Origin: Diadema setosum
Lineage: Eukaryota > Echinodermata > Echinoidea > Diadematoida > Diadematidae
Direction: 5' to 3'
NCBI RefSeq assembly: GCF_964275005.1
Contig: NC_092702.1
Location: 35,367,816-35,431,815, forward strand
Length of the DNA stretch: 64,000 nucleotides
Shown in pieces: positions 24,201 to 37,100 of this stretch (position 1 is the stretch's first letter; each line of letters starts with the position of its first letter). The translations under genes and the position numbers were made by a program. Under the pieces are notes generated by a model that did not search any database, was not told the origin of the DNA, and saw nothing but the letters and a program-made list of their open reading frames with translations.

Positions 24201-25127
24201 TCATTTGTTTGTTTGTTTTTGTTTTTTGTTTTTTTGGGGGGTGGAAACGCGTGAAGCTTTCATAACCTTCTTCAATCATATGATATTACGGAAGATATAT
24301 ATATATATATATAAAAGTTGTGTCAGCAGATTTGCACATGTCGTTCCTGAATTGTGAGTAATATCACTCTTTTGTTGAAATGCGTGAAGCTTTCATAACC
24401 TTCTTTAAACATCTATATTATATTACAGAAACTTTCACTAATCTGCTTGTTTAATTTAGTTTGTGTTTCTGATCAGTTTGTATATATAGCGGCGTTTCAC
24501 ACTATCCAAGGTTGTGTGAAGGAGCTTAATAAGATTAAGGCCAAAGATAAAAATCGTATAATATACTGCTTAAATAGTTGCAGCTAATGACGTGACGAGT
24601 ACCCAAGTTCAGTATGTAGTAACAGTGCGCTATGATTGAATATTGAAAACAACTTGGGCGTGTTTCTCCTTCCAACCAAATTATAAACGTTATAAATTAA
24701 CCTACTTTATGTTTGTTGAGAGATCCAAGACATTTTTTTTTCGACAAAGATAACTGTAATTATAAAAACTTTCCATATAAAGTATCACATAACAATGCAG
24801 AATCATGAACACATGTAGATGTTGAGATGTTTTGAAATATTGATGTACCCCTGCCAACGTTTGTAGTTATTAAATGTGTTTTAGTGGCGCCATAAAGAAT
24901 GAGAGTATATCTACATGCCGTTTAACATGTTCGTGAAAAACTGTCAATATAACTTTTATTTTCCATCCATGACAAATAATAAACATTTGTGCATTATACC
25001 ATCAAATTGATTCTTGGTCAATCTATGACACCTTTACCTTTTTCCGGAAGCGACTTACTCTCGGCGGAATAAAGCCCGGATCGAACTCATCAATGTCAGG
25101 ACCAACTTTGGAATGAATGCAACCCAT
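21075..25127 (-). CDS. Glu-rich, N-myristoylated AKAP-like protein (five exons), novel
   Basis: Joining five exons (25038-25127, 23822-23983, 22232-23276, 21645-21757, 21075-21269) across GT-AG junctions gives one 534-residue frame. It starts MGCIHSK, a signal for myristoylation of Gly2 and palmitoylation of Cys3, so plasma-membrane anchoring is likely. Residues 31-198 are mixed and acidic, 199-366 are almost wholly Glu/Lys/Asp, and the C-terminus (506-534) is an amphipathic helix with core LVEETIGRA. That spacing matches PKA-RII-binding helices, such as IVDNAIQQA of the designed peptide AKAP-IS. Small membrane AKAP (C2orf88) has a similar MGC start and a single helix but is far smaller. The start has strong context (AAG ATG G) with an in-frame TAA two codons upstream. 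The exon structure is solid; the PKA role is inference. Confidence 0.8.
21645..21757 (-). CDS. AKAP-like gene, exon 4
   Basis: 113 nt; completes Asp433 and encodes residues 434-470. The acceptor is TGTCCCACAG|ACGAG and the donor TCG|GTAAGA, phase 0. It is too short to stand out alone, but the phase match with exons 3 and 5 supports it. Confidence 0.75.
22232..23276 (-). CDS. AKAP-like gene, exon 3 (Glu-rich)
   Basis: Encodes residues 85-432 and the first base of codon 433. The acceptor is GTATTCAG|TACATG and the donor ATAG|GTGTGT (phase 1). The Glu/Lys tract spans about 22432-22936 in DNA. It is built of GAG/GAA codons and includes an in-frame duplication with a 147-bp period. The very long Pro- or Ser-rich frames on the opposite strand are mirror artefacts. 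Confidence 0.8.
23822..23983 (-). CDS. AKAP-like gene, exon 2
   Basis: Encodes residues 31-84, acidic, including GGDYWDPTT and FVVFPEECRKKIF. The acceptor is ATGTTAG|GATG and the donor AAG|GTTGGT; both are phase 0. Confidence 0.78.
24160..24430. repeat. Local direct duplication in intron 1 of the AKAP-like gene
   Basis: Two diverged copies of about 115-130 bp (about 24163-24290 and 24317-24430). Both contain GCGTGAAGCTTTCATAACCT and a TTGTGTC-GCAGATTT segment. A short (TA)n run separates them. Confidence 0.6.
25038..25127 (-). CDS. AKAP-like gene, exon 1
   Basis: Encodes residues 1-30, from MGCIHSK to the basic end VSRFRKK. The donor is AAG|GTAAAG, phase 0. The basic residues after the lipidation site could aid binding to acidic membrane lipids. 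Confidence 0.8.
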
Positions 25128-26172
25128 CTTTTAAAAACTCTAAAGATGCTGCAGGTACCAAAGAACGTATGGAATCTGCTTCTTCCGAAATTCGCAAGTA
25201 AGCAAGTAAAAGCGTCCGTGTCAAAACACAAAACGTTAATACAAAACATTAACACACACAGTGATCATAATATACGAAACTGTTGCTAAGTACGCCACAG
25301 AGGTGCAGCGCAAATCATTATTACGCAACAATCACGCTTGTTACATAGAGTTTAACGCATTTCGCTTTTTTCCTCTTATAGCAGTTTAGCGCGTAAACAG
25401 GCGTCGGAAAGTGTATTTTCCAATCCTCATTCATCTCCCCTTTCCTGTCTTCTTTTCTCTCTTCCCTGTTCACGCATTTTCCATCCTTCTTTCCATCCTT
25501 ATGTCTGTCCTGTCTTCATTCTTCTCCCTGACCGGCCTCCTTTCACGATTGCCTTTCATGTTTCCTCCCTTGTTCATTCGTATTTTCTAAATTCCGTTTA
25601 TAATTTCATTTGTTTATATATCTGTTAAATGCAAAAGGAGGAGAATGAGGAGGAGAAGGAGGAGAGGGAGAGATAGCCTTTCGGATTAGCGGGAAGACGA
25701 GCAAGCAGGTGGACAGAGAACGAATACGACGAAAGTACGAGTAACCCATGCACCCCAATGAACCCATTTTTGGTCGTCAATACAGACATGGAAGGCAACA
25801 GTTAGTGCGCCCTCTGTGCTGTTATATTTTTCTCTACTGAAGAACTAGATACAGTGAGGGACTTGAGACCTCCCTGATACAGTAAACTTCCTATTATATA
25901 TCTGATTATGTAGACTGGAGTAATTACAGTTGAAGGTTGATTGCAAGGTAGAGGATAATGACAAGAATATAAGGATGCAAGAACTCTGTGACACAATCAA
26001 CAAACAGAAAACAAGACTTTAAAAAAATCCCACGAACAAGATCTAACTATAATGAAAAGCAGATAAATTACGACTGGATAACATTAGCAAAATCATTCTA
26101 AAAGAAAAGATATAAAAAAAGCTAAAACAGAAAAAAGGTCGATACAAAGATTGGAGACAGAGCATAATACAC

Positions 26173-26230
<58 letters not shown>

Positions 26231-26231
26231 C

Positions 26232-26309
<78 letters not shown>

Positions 26310-27539
26310 TGGATAGATAGATAGATAAAGATTGGTATAGTATAACTATATCGGATAGATAGATATGTAGATATAGATAGATATATAGAAATATAGATAG
26401 ATAGATAAAGATCGATAGTACAATTATATCGGATAGATAGATGTAGATAGAGAGGAGAAAGAGAAGAAATATGAGAGTAAAAACTAATTTCATAAACTGA
26501 CTAATTCGTTTACAAAGATAATACTTGATTAGATAAAAATTACAGTGATTGCTTCATAATGTCCAACTATCAGTAGCAGACGTGACAGCATTAGCAACAA
26601 CATACTTCAGTTGCATCGGATTTTTAAAAATTCCTTTCATGTTTAACTCGAAAACGTACGGTAAACTGAGTTGTGAGCCGGCTTCGAATTTCTGTGACTT
26701 ATTACCCTACGCAATGTCATCTAAGTATAGATTCCTCCGGGTTTTTTTTTTTTTTTTTTATAATAATCAGTAACCAACTCATACCCCAAGGCAGTGAATG
26801 TATAGGCCTACATTGCACGCAAGTAGGCCTAGTATCGAGTACCACCATAACTCGTTCTATGTCTATTTTCTGTATTGTATATTAATTGCAGTTGTAAGTA
26901 AAAGCCTATACGTTATGATAACCCAAAAGACAGACAAGCCTGGCTACAGAAAAGGCATCGTGAGACTCGATCTCTGTAAGTGATCACAGAAACCTCTGCA
27001 GGATGTCTCTCTCCCCCCCCCCCAATATTTACCGTCTCCCCAGTCATACTCTTATTGAATATTTTAAAATATACACAGAATCATAAGAAGTGGAAGTGCT
27101 GTTTTGCGCTTTCATCAGAGTAAACACTTCAAGTCGTTTTGAAGTGGTAATATTATTTGCCCGTCTTTTTAAAAAGAGTATACAGATTTGAAAAATGATA
27201 CCTTTCTGATAAACGATGAAGGTTTAGTAATGTCCATCAAAGTCTGTTAAACCATGGACCTACATCCATGGTTAAACGGTCCTTTACTCGCATTGCTATA
27301 GGCCATGTGGACTTACTTTTGAATAATATTATCCAACTTTTATTTTAGCCGAGAAAAATTTGCCATCATTAATTTTGTGGTGTTTTCTCGAGTCTTCGCT
27401 GGCTTCGACGATTTTTAGTCAGTATAGCACACATCCAAGTACGAAAGCGGGCAAAAACGCCACACCGCACCCACGCAGCAAATTAGATGGTCGAGAAAGC
27501 AGAGATTTGGAGATAACCCTTTCTACCGAGAATACTGAG
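25128..27539. other. Intergenic region between divergent genes; (GATA)n at 26174-26327
   Basis: Separates the starts of the AKAP-like gene (minus) and NMNAT (plus). It contains a (GATA)n microsatellite at 26174-26327 with degenerate units to about 26450, which gives a spurious Leu-Ser-Ile-Tyr frame. No gene seen. Confidence 0.6.
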
Positions 27540-27811
27540 TATTTTGTCCCGCAGCGTAAGAAGGCAAAGACATGACGTCAAATTCGTGTGGCCCAATGCC
27601 TGCATTTCTGCAGGCTTCCCGTCCCGCCCCCGTCGGTAACTCATTCAGCCAACTTGGCTGGGAGTTGGAAAAAACCTCAATCCGGTAGTGACCTGTGAAA
27701 AGTTTCTGCGCTCATAAAACTCTTGGGTAAACAACTCTTATTGGGAGAATGTATGCGATTACGCAATGGGGACAGTGTCGCAGTTTTTCAACTCCTTTTC
27801 TCTAGTTTGAA
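27540..27811 (+). promoter_or_regulatory. Candidate NMNAT promoter
   Basis: Directly upstream of the NMNAT start codon: a perfect CRE palindrome TGACGTCA (27573-27580), a GC box CCCGCCCC (27623-27630) and a reverse CCAAT (ATTGG, 27740-27744). No TATA box at a sensible distance. The arrangement would suit a TATA-less housekeeping promoter; the transcription start is not known. Confidence 0.4.
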
Positions 27812-28166
27812 ATGCCGGGAAAGTTCAAGTTTATTACGATCTGCATGAAGCCCAATCGAGAAAGTACGAGGCGCTCACGATCAGCTTCGCCGCACTTCTT
27901 CCGTGCGCCTCCGTCTCCGATCAAAACAAGTTCGACCCCCACGACATGTCCGAGATGTTCGTACAACGGAGCAGCCGCCGCTGCGTCCGCCGCCGTAGGA
28001 GGCAACGCGTACGGTGAAATCCCCACTGCGCCTGCCTCGACTCCACTAACGATAGTTCGTCAACCCCACATAGCCACAACAGACAAAATGGCTGCGCCCA
28101 CTAGAGTGATGCTGCTGGCATGCGGGTCTTTTAACCCGATAACCAACATGCATTTGAGGATGTTTG
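27812..28166 (+). CDS. NMNAT: NMNAT exon 1 with N-terminal extension
   Basis: The ATG at 27812 is preceded three codons upstream by an in-frame TAG, so this is the longest possible frame. Residues 1-92 are Arg/Ser/Pro-rich, then CPRC and an Ala run, unlike vertebrate NMNATs. A second ATG at 28088 (AAAATGG, stronger context) would give the family's usual start. The donor is TTTG|GTAAGT. Confidence 0.88.
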
Positions 28167-31100
28167 GTAAGTATTGTTGCATATCCAAGGCGTGAATATT
28201 CGGGTGTTTCACTGTAGTGAGTTAAGACGTACATAGACTCCAGCAATGCGATCAGATGATAGATTTGAGAATGAATGAAACTGTACCGCAAGGCGTAAGC
28301 ATTGTGATGCACAACGTGCACGACGTGCACAACGTGCACCGTCCTTGTAATTTGGATTATGCGGTGAGTTATGGTGCAATAATGCATGTATGCAAAGCAG
28401 GATCCCCAGTAAGAGAATAGGATGTGCTGTACAGCCCAGTGGCAGTAGTATAGCCTCAGTCTTTGTTCATTTGTGCTTCAACACATGTTCAATACAACTG
28501 GAGACTAGATCTAGTAAACACAGAGAGGGGGTAGCAGGGGCGGATCCAGGAATTTTGTCAAGGGGAGTGGGAGGCGCCTTTACAAAACCTGTCGGGGGGG
28601 GGGGGGATGCACACACTCACTCCCCCATTTTTTCTATTTATATCTTTTGTTTTAACAAAAACTGAAGGGGGACGCGCGCCTGATGCGCCCCCGCCTGGAT
28701 CAGCCACTGGGTAGGAAGAGTTCCAGTCATAATAAAGCAAGCCGCTCTTAATGTGACCATATATAACGGCATCCAAATTTGACCGCTGGCTACAATTTCA
28801 AGTACAATGTATGTGTAAACTTAATTTAAACTATTAAGCCTATGCTTTTGCGTGCAGTTAAATTATGGCACATGAGGTCTAACCTTGGTGCAGGTTTTGT
28901 ATCCTCCATGTCATTTGACCCTAGTAGTAGTAGTATCCTGGCTATCTAATAATTTTCAGCCAATGTGATGTAGAATGCTATCTGATCTATAACATCTTGG
29001 ATATGGTACCACTGGTAGGACCTATAATTTACAAAAATTGCAAGTTCTTTAAAAAAAAAAAAAAAAATGCAGCCCCCTCAAACCCTAGTACTGATGTTGT
29101 CCTAATGGGCTATGGGAATGCATACTCTAGAAATCAATTGGAACCCCTATTCTTGTGCTATAAATCCCAACCTAAGTTCATTCCTGCAAATGAAAACATC
29201 ATCATTGGCATGGAAATAAATCTTTTTTGTTTAACCTGTTGAGGACAGGCTGATTTTGCTACAACACGAATTTCCCATAGACCCCTGCCCGAGTATACTC
29301 GGGACTCGTCCTCTTCTTTCTTTTTTACTGGAGGATCAAGAAACATTACCAGTTTTTTGCCCAAGACTTTGAATAATTGGAATGATGTATCAGTAGACAC
29401 TATAAAAAAACAAAACAAACAAACATCTCAAAAATTTCACCTCGTTCTCAGTAAGATGATGTAAATAACCACACGACACAGAAGCAGCACTGCATCCTCT
29501 AGACAATTTATGGGTTAGTCAAATGCCGGTTAGTGGTTAACTGAACACAGTCACGTGATGGAGGCACATTGGTTATGTACACCCATGGGCAGAACATTTT
29601 TGTAATGTTCTCCCATGGAAAAGCGTTTTCACGTAACAAATGACAAATGATACCAAACGATTGAGCTATCATATTTTTCATGCAATCGATAGGATAAATT
29701 TGCCTATTCCAAACAATGTGCAAAAGCAGATGACCAATTATTGTAATGCGTACGAAAGTGTGATTTGAAGGACCTGCACACAGTGAATTTGGCTCTGCGC
29801 GAGTGATCGAGTGCGTTGTGCTGGTGGTTGTATTTGACTAACCCATATAACAGGGCTCCACACTAACTTTTATTTTTGGTGGCCCGATCAGGCCACCACA
29901 TTCTTTTTTTCTGAAATTTTGGTGGCCCGACGTGTGGTTTTGGTGGCCCCAGGCCACCAGGCCACCGTTAGTGTCGAGCCCTGCATCTAATATAACAGAT
30001 GATGACTTTTGTTGTCGGGAACATGGACAGTACCAAACGTTCCACCCTCAGGGTTTGAAATGCCATTTTGGGAGGCTATAAGTCCCTCAATAGCATTTCA
30101 AACCCTTTGGGTGGAACATTCGGTATGTTCCCTCCTCCGCCAGTCATCATCTATATAATGTTTTACAGCAATGGTTAATGTTCACATGTAATCCTGTACA
30201 TGTAGGTCTGAGTATTAATCCAGAGTACCTCTTCTTGTTCTTCAGTATAAGTGATGGCTGGGGTGCTAAGTAATCATACCACAATTTACACCAAAATGTA
30301 TCAGTTACAAGGACAAACATTTATAAACATTAAATTATATTGTACATACATGTACATGTATTTTAATTTTACTTTGAACAGCAGCTGTGATTACAAATAT
30401 ACTGCTCTTTTTTTTTCCCACCTGTAGAATCTAAAAAAATACTGTATATTTCGGAAATATCTGAAAACAGTTACACTCTACATGATGAGATACAGAGGAA
30501 GGTACCAGTAAAATTCTTGCCTCTTACTGTATTTTGAGTGCAATTCGACACACATTTCTTGCAATCTCGGGTTGTAGCTGCACCCATGAGAATAAAAATG
30601 TATTTCAGGAAAACCAGTTTTGACATCAGTAGTTCATCAGTATTTCGAAAGGTAAAAAATTCAGTGCATCTCCACATCTGCAGGAAGTGCACATGATCAC
30701 ACCATACTGAGTAAATGACCTCAAATATTAATATAAGATATTTGTGTTTAAAAGCAGAAATTTAATTTGCTAATCAATGAACCACAGTTTTCTTTGAACT
30801 TGTTACACATATGAAGAGCTCCCTTAACAAAATGAATGCTTTTAAAGGACTTCTACATGCACTTTTGATTCTTGAGAAGAGCTAAGATAACTTCAAGAAA
30901 ATGAGATGAAAGACGGGAGGTTTGCAGTAGTAGCATGTGTAGGTATTCGTAGAAGGGACTGTTGTGTAGAGAAAGATGTGCAGCTTACAGGAACATACAG
31001 ATTACTGCTTTGTATGACCTATACATACACAGTAGATTACACTTAATGGATACATTTCTTAAAAACCTGGGGTTCGTTTCATGAAGTCATCACATGAAAG

Positions 31101-34100
31101 TTGTTAAATAAATTTCAGAATGTCCAAAGTCGCTCAGATGTACAATTTTGTACATATGAGGATTACATTGTCAAGGAAATTCACATGTGTACATGTTATA
31201 CATGCCAGTGAACAAATGAAAGGTAGCATTTGGATGCATATAAATCAATAAGGAGTAAAGTAGAATTTTGAAGACTGATTCAGTGACCAAATGTTGGTAT
31301 GGTAATATACCCACACATGATACATACAATGTACATAGGCCTACATATTGTGGATATTCTATGGGCTACAGACTTAAATAATATGGTTGCTTTGTCTGAG
31401 ACTCATTATATTGTGCAATCGTTCTGTTTCCTGGTATTAGTGAGATGACCCATCCGCTTACACCAGCTTCTTCTGAAGAGGATTTCCTTCCCGAGGAAAT
31501 TATGAAAAAGGACAGGAAAAAGGATTATTTCCAGATATGGGCAGTAGTTGCAAAAATTGTCACTACTTCCCCCCTCCAGTATAAGAGTTTAGTCTGACTT
31601 AGTTTGACTCAACATTAGTTTATGATCCATTACATACGTGATTTACTGCCAGTAGTGTTGCAGGGTTTGATTATCAATTTATTTGGGCACAGGGTGGAGC
31701 AAGCAGAAATGAGCATGTGGGAATCGAAATTTCACAAATTGTGGTTGTAATATCATGTAAACCTAAGGAAGGGTTCTTTTCTGTCAATTGATGCAACAGA
31801 TAGAAAAGAACAAGACAGCAAACAATCAAGTCTAAACAACAACAACAACAACAAAACAATAATAACAACAACAAAATTTCAGTTTCAACTATTTCTTACA
31901 TATATAATCTGTAAGTAGTGATTGTGGTTGAACTCATGAAGGTTCACTGTTACATTCTGTCCCTGGTGTATACATAATGTACTGTACTTATTCTGTCTCT
32001 AGGAAATTGTGTAGTTCAGACATAATCATAGCTGTAGTTACCATGCTCAATCTACAAGGGATGAAATGTTTCCCCATGCATCAAATTTTAATGTGTGATA
32101 TAAAATCGCTGGTCCTAGTAAAGAAAGGAAAGTTCAAGCAACCAGCATTTACATAATGCCTCTCTCTCTGAAATGTTTGCTTGCACAAACAAAACATTAA
32201 GGGACTCACGAAATTGAATATTTCCATCGTTATGTAAGTAATTTGGATCATTTATTCAGATGCAAGACCTTACATTTATGTACATGTAATGAATATTTCA
32301 ATATGAAATCTTTATCATACGTAGGAATTTGATGATGATCAACAATAAGGTCACACGTTATCAGGCAATCGTCAGACAAAAATAGGTATTTAAAGTCTAA
32401 TGATGCACAGCAGAGAAACACTGCCCCATTAACATGAAAATGCATTGTATTTTGTCAGTATATGTACAATTTTCTGTGAAAGTGTTGAATAATTTTATGG
32501 AGTCTCCATCTCAACATTTGTAATGAGACATGTTCTCAAGTCCTAAGAGATTTGGGGGATGCCAGGAAAGGGACACATGTATACTACTGCAGCATCACAA
32601 GAAAGCACAACTTGTAAATTTTTAGCTGCTTGAAGTAGAATCGACAGCAAGACTCCAAATCACATGTCCAAGTGTGCATTTCAGTGCAGCGGTTAAATTT
32701 ATCAAAGCGTGCACGTCATCGGAGGACGGAATACTGTTGAGATGTATTACTTTCCAGGATATCCCCTCAGAAGTCACCAGTGTGTGGGTGGGACCCATCG
32801 CTCTAACAGAAAAATTGTCAGTTTTCCAGATGGGTACTTCTCTCTTTTTTCTTCCTTTCTCTCCCCTTCTCCTCCTCCTCATCCTCCTCCTCCTACTCTT
32901 CCTCCTCTCTCCCTCTCCCCCCCCCCCCCTCCTCCATCACTCATGCTTTCTTCCGTTCGTCCTGGCACACCGCTCTGAGAGATGCGCGTGTGACGTGATC
33001 CGTGACGCATGCAATATCGGACAAATAAGTCCCAGTAGGCAGTAGGGCATCCTGATAGAATGCCCCAATTACGAAGCTGTACATGTTTTGTGTAGGGGAG
33101 CATCAAACCTCTAATTCATATCTTCACAATTCTAAACTAGCCCCAAGTGACGTGTCAATTTCCACATGTATTATATTTATTCTTTTACTTGAGTAAGTCC
33201 TTTTAAATGAATTCTTGCATCACATTTGCAGAGGAAGAGAGATGATTTGGTATCAATGTCTGCAACAATTACATATTACTTGAAATCATTATATACACTG
33301 AGTATGATTGTACTCTGATAACACAAGAAAACACATATGATGTAACCAGCCTAGGAAACCATATTTGAACAGTTCTCATAAATTGACATAATATGCAGAA
33401 AGTTGTACAGTATGGCAGTGTTGCATTAATGCTTGTATCATTGACAGGCTTTGTGTAGCCCCTAAAGACAATTTAATGATGAATCTCTTAAGCAAGCAAC
33501 CACAGACCAATGGCTGTTGGACAAGGCAGAAAAGATAAAGTACCTTGCCTAGGGGCACAACTACATTGTACTGCAGCTAGGGGACTTTAAAAACATCATG
33601 ATTGATAAGATCTGTGGTTTTATCCATAAGGCCACAAGAACTCCCTTGAATAAAAGCACTTGTAGCAGTTATGAAGTTAAATGAGAGAGAATGTAACTGA
33701 GCTTTTTAAAATTTAGCAATGATTATACATTGTTAGTACAGATCACATCTTTGCTATATCTATAGAACAAAATATAAAAGCAAACTAGACTCGGAATTTG
33801 TCAACACTGACAAATTAGGTGATCCGATCTCTTGGGAAATCAATGATTTGAGTCCTGATCCCAATAGGCATGACTATACAGGTTTCATCTGTGTTGAGAG
33901 GACATTGGCCATGTGATGTTTGGAGTCTCATTTAGAAAAGGGAGTCAGACCTGCCATCTTTGGTACCGAATTCCGTATGCACTAACGAAGATACAGAATG
34001 AAGTATATTTGCCCTTTGACCCCATTTTGCACACCAAAGATGGCATCTGAGCAAAAAGTAGTTATTTTGTGAAATGATTCTTGTAAAATGGTCCTTGCGT

Positions 34101-37100
34101 GTGCAAAATATGGGAAAGATAGGACAAGTATTCACGAAGATACAGGATGAAACATTTATGACCTTTGACCCTAATTTACATACCCAAGATGGTGTCCGAT
34201 CAAGTAGTTGTTATTTTATGAAATAATGTACGTGACATGAACTAAACATGTGCAAAATATGGGGGTAATAGAGGCTGTTTTTCTTGAGTTATTGCAAAGA
34301 AAGTTGCAGAAAGAAAGAAATATCTCAATACATCGAAGATAAGCTTTAATTTCAACCAAGTTTTTTTAGCATGATCCAGACATCGTATGAAAAAGAAAAG
34401 GCATATTTCTGATAGCGCAAAGTCTCAGCTACAACATATTAAAATCTGGGAGAAATTCACCGAAGGGTAAGTGAGCTAGTGCTCGATAAAGACAATCATG
34501 TCAACTTTCACATCTAGAAAAATTCCCTCCCATAGAGATAACACGTCATAACGAAGATACAGAAAAAAGTACATATGACCTTTGACCCCACTTTGCACAG
34601 ACAAGATGGCATCTGAGCAAAAAGTGGTTATTTTGTGAAATGATCCTTGTAACACGGTCTTTACGTGTGCAAAATATGGGAAAGAAAGGACATGTATTTA
34701 TTAAGATACAGGATGAAATATTTATGACCTTTGACCCTAATTTACAAACCCAAGATGATGTCCGATCAAGTAGTTGTTATTTTATCAAATAATGTACGTA
34801 ACATGAACTAAACATGTGCAAAATATGGGGGTGATAGGGGCTGTCTTTCTTGAGTTATTGCAAAGAAAGTTGCAGAAAGGAAGAAATATCTCAATACATC
34901 GAAGATAAGCTTTAATTTCAATCCAATTTTTTGACGTGATGCCGACGTCGTATGAAAAAACGAAGGGCACACTTACGATAGCCCAAAGTCTCAGCTACAA
35001 CATACTAAAATTTGGGAGGAATTCACCGAAGCATAAGTGAGATAGTGCTCGATAAAGATAGTCATGTCAATTTTCATTTCCAGAAAAACTGCCTCCCATA
35101 GAGATAACACGTAAACTGGTCAAATTTGACAAGATTACTTTGAATCCATTTTTACGATGTGATGCCGTCATCCAATCAAAATGCTGTTATTACATTAATG
35201 AAAAAGCATTTAATAAGCTACAACATACTGAAATTTGTGTGAAAATTGGCAAAGGATAAGTGAGATACGCTCGAGTGAACTTGAAATTTGATGACGTCAT
35301 TTTAAAAATTTACTTTTTTTACTTTATTAAGAAATTTGATATCTTTTAATCATTTTTTCAGTACCGCCAACCCATGAAATGATATGTACAACTCATCAGC
35401 TTTCAAAATATGTAAAGAAAATGGGGGGTCACCGTCCATCCTGACGAGTAAAATCGGATTTAAAATTGGCGGTTTTTTGGCATTGTTGCACCGTATATCG
35501 CCATTGACGCGCGCGCGGAATTTCAACTTTGACGGGCCCGTATGACGTCATATTGAGTCGGATTGACTTGAAACTTGGTAGAAACATTCCTTGACATTCC
35601 AGGCATCCGATCCGTGTGAAAAAATGGGAAATTTCTATTGCATATGAGCTGTGCGTGCGTATATGTGCGCGCGCGTACGCGTCCGTCCAATTTTTTCAAT
35701 TTTTCAAAAAATGCTCCAAATGGTCTGAAACGTGTGCAAAAAAAATTTGAGCTCGATTTGAGCATACAAATATTTCAACGCGCGCGTACGCGCACTTTTT
35801 AATAATAAATGTGAATTTTGATAATATGAGTAGAATGCGCTTGACTTGAAATATATGTGACGTAAATTTTATTGAAAAATTCCATTCCAATAATGAGATA
35901 TGAATGAAAATGTGTTTTCATATAATGACGTCATAGTGACGTCACGGTCGACTGATCACTATTATTTTACTTGCGCTGTCGTCTTTGCGACATGATACAT
36001 ATATGGTATAAGTGTGACATTGAGAGGCAGTGCACTTTCTGAGCTAACCTCTGCACAAATTTTGTCCAGAAATAAAGAAGATTAAAAAGAAGAACAAAGA
36101 ATCAGTACAGATACAGAAGGTGATCCGAGAGGATACTCGGATCACCTAACAAATTTACCAACTGCAGTATCCATAAAATGTCATCTCTGTTAGATGTTTG
36201 GTACTCTTGTTATCAATATACTACAGTGCTATTATACAGAGAATGAAATTTGATAGGGCTTCAACACACTTATGATATTCCAGATTGTCTGATGTACAAT
36301 TCAGATAGAGTGAATGAAGTGTAAGCATTTCTACACCTGTTTGACATGCATGGAAATAGCATTAACAGGGCTTCACACCATTACCAAGGAGTTTACCGGG
36401 CATCCCCCAGCCCTGTACTTCACCCCTTGGCGCCAAAAGGGCTCATATCCCATCAGACTTTGTGATCTTAATGATCTGGCTCTTTGAGATGCCTCTGTTG
36501 TGACAGGGCTTCGTCAAGAAAGATGGACACCATTGTAAACTTAAATTCATGCACTGTATATGCTGTGTATTTCAGAGGGGTTTTTATTTTTGTGAATGTG
36601 GGAGTTTTCTTGATATATGTGCAAAAATGAAAACAAATGGCAAAGTTTTGCCTGGATATCCTGATACATGTCCAATGTACAGCATGGTATGATCTCACTA
36701 AAGTTTTTTCTTCAAAAAGGCTGTCACTTATTATTCTCAATCTTTTGCTGTGGTTTTTATTTGCAATGTTAGCCACTCACAAACTTGCCTTACCTGTCCC
36801 AGTTCACAAAATAAATGTTTGCGATGCATTTCTTGTATTGTACATATTCCACCAATTTAGTTATTTTAGCAATGAGGTCATATTTTGAGATGCGAATCAT
36901 CCTGAAAACATTGCTTTCATTAACTAGTACATTAGTTGACATTATCTGTTGAAAATGAATGCACAAATAGAAATGTATCCGTAAGAATCATTTATCTTTA
37001 GACTGCCAACAATATTAATTTGAATGACATGAAATTCACATTGGGAACCGTATAATGAAATTGAAGACTGGGGATGGAGGAATAGAGAAGGAAAAAATAG

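Noticed and set aside
26122..26493. Minus-strand Leu-Ser-Ile-Tyr repeat protein
   Set aside because: Translation of the (GATA)n microsatellite.
31443..31595. 50-codon frame beginning MTHPLTPASSEED as an NMNAT exon
   Set aside because: It ends in a stop and has no counterpart in NMNATs; exons 1 and 2 already join in phase without it.
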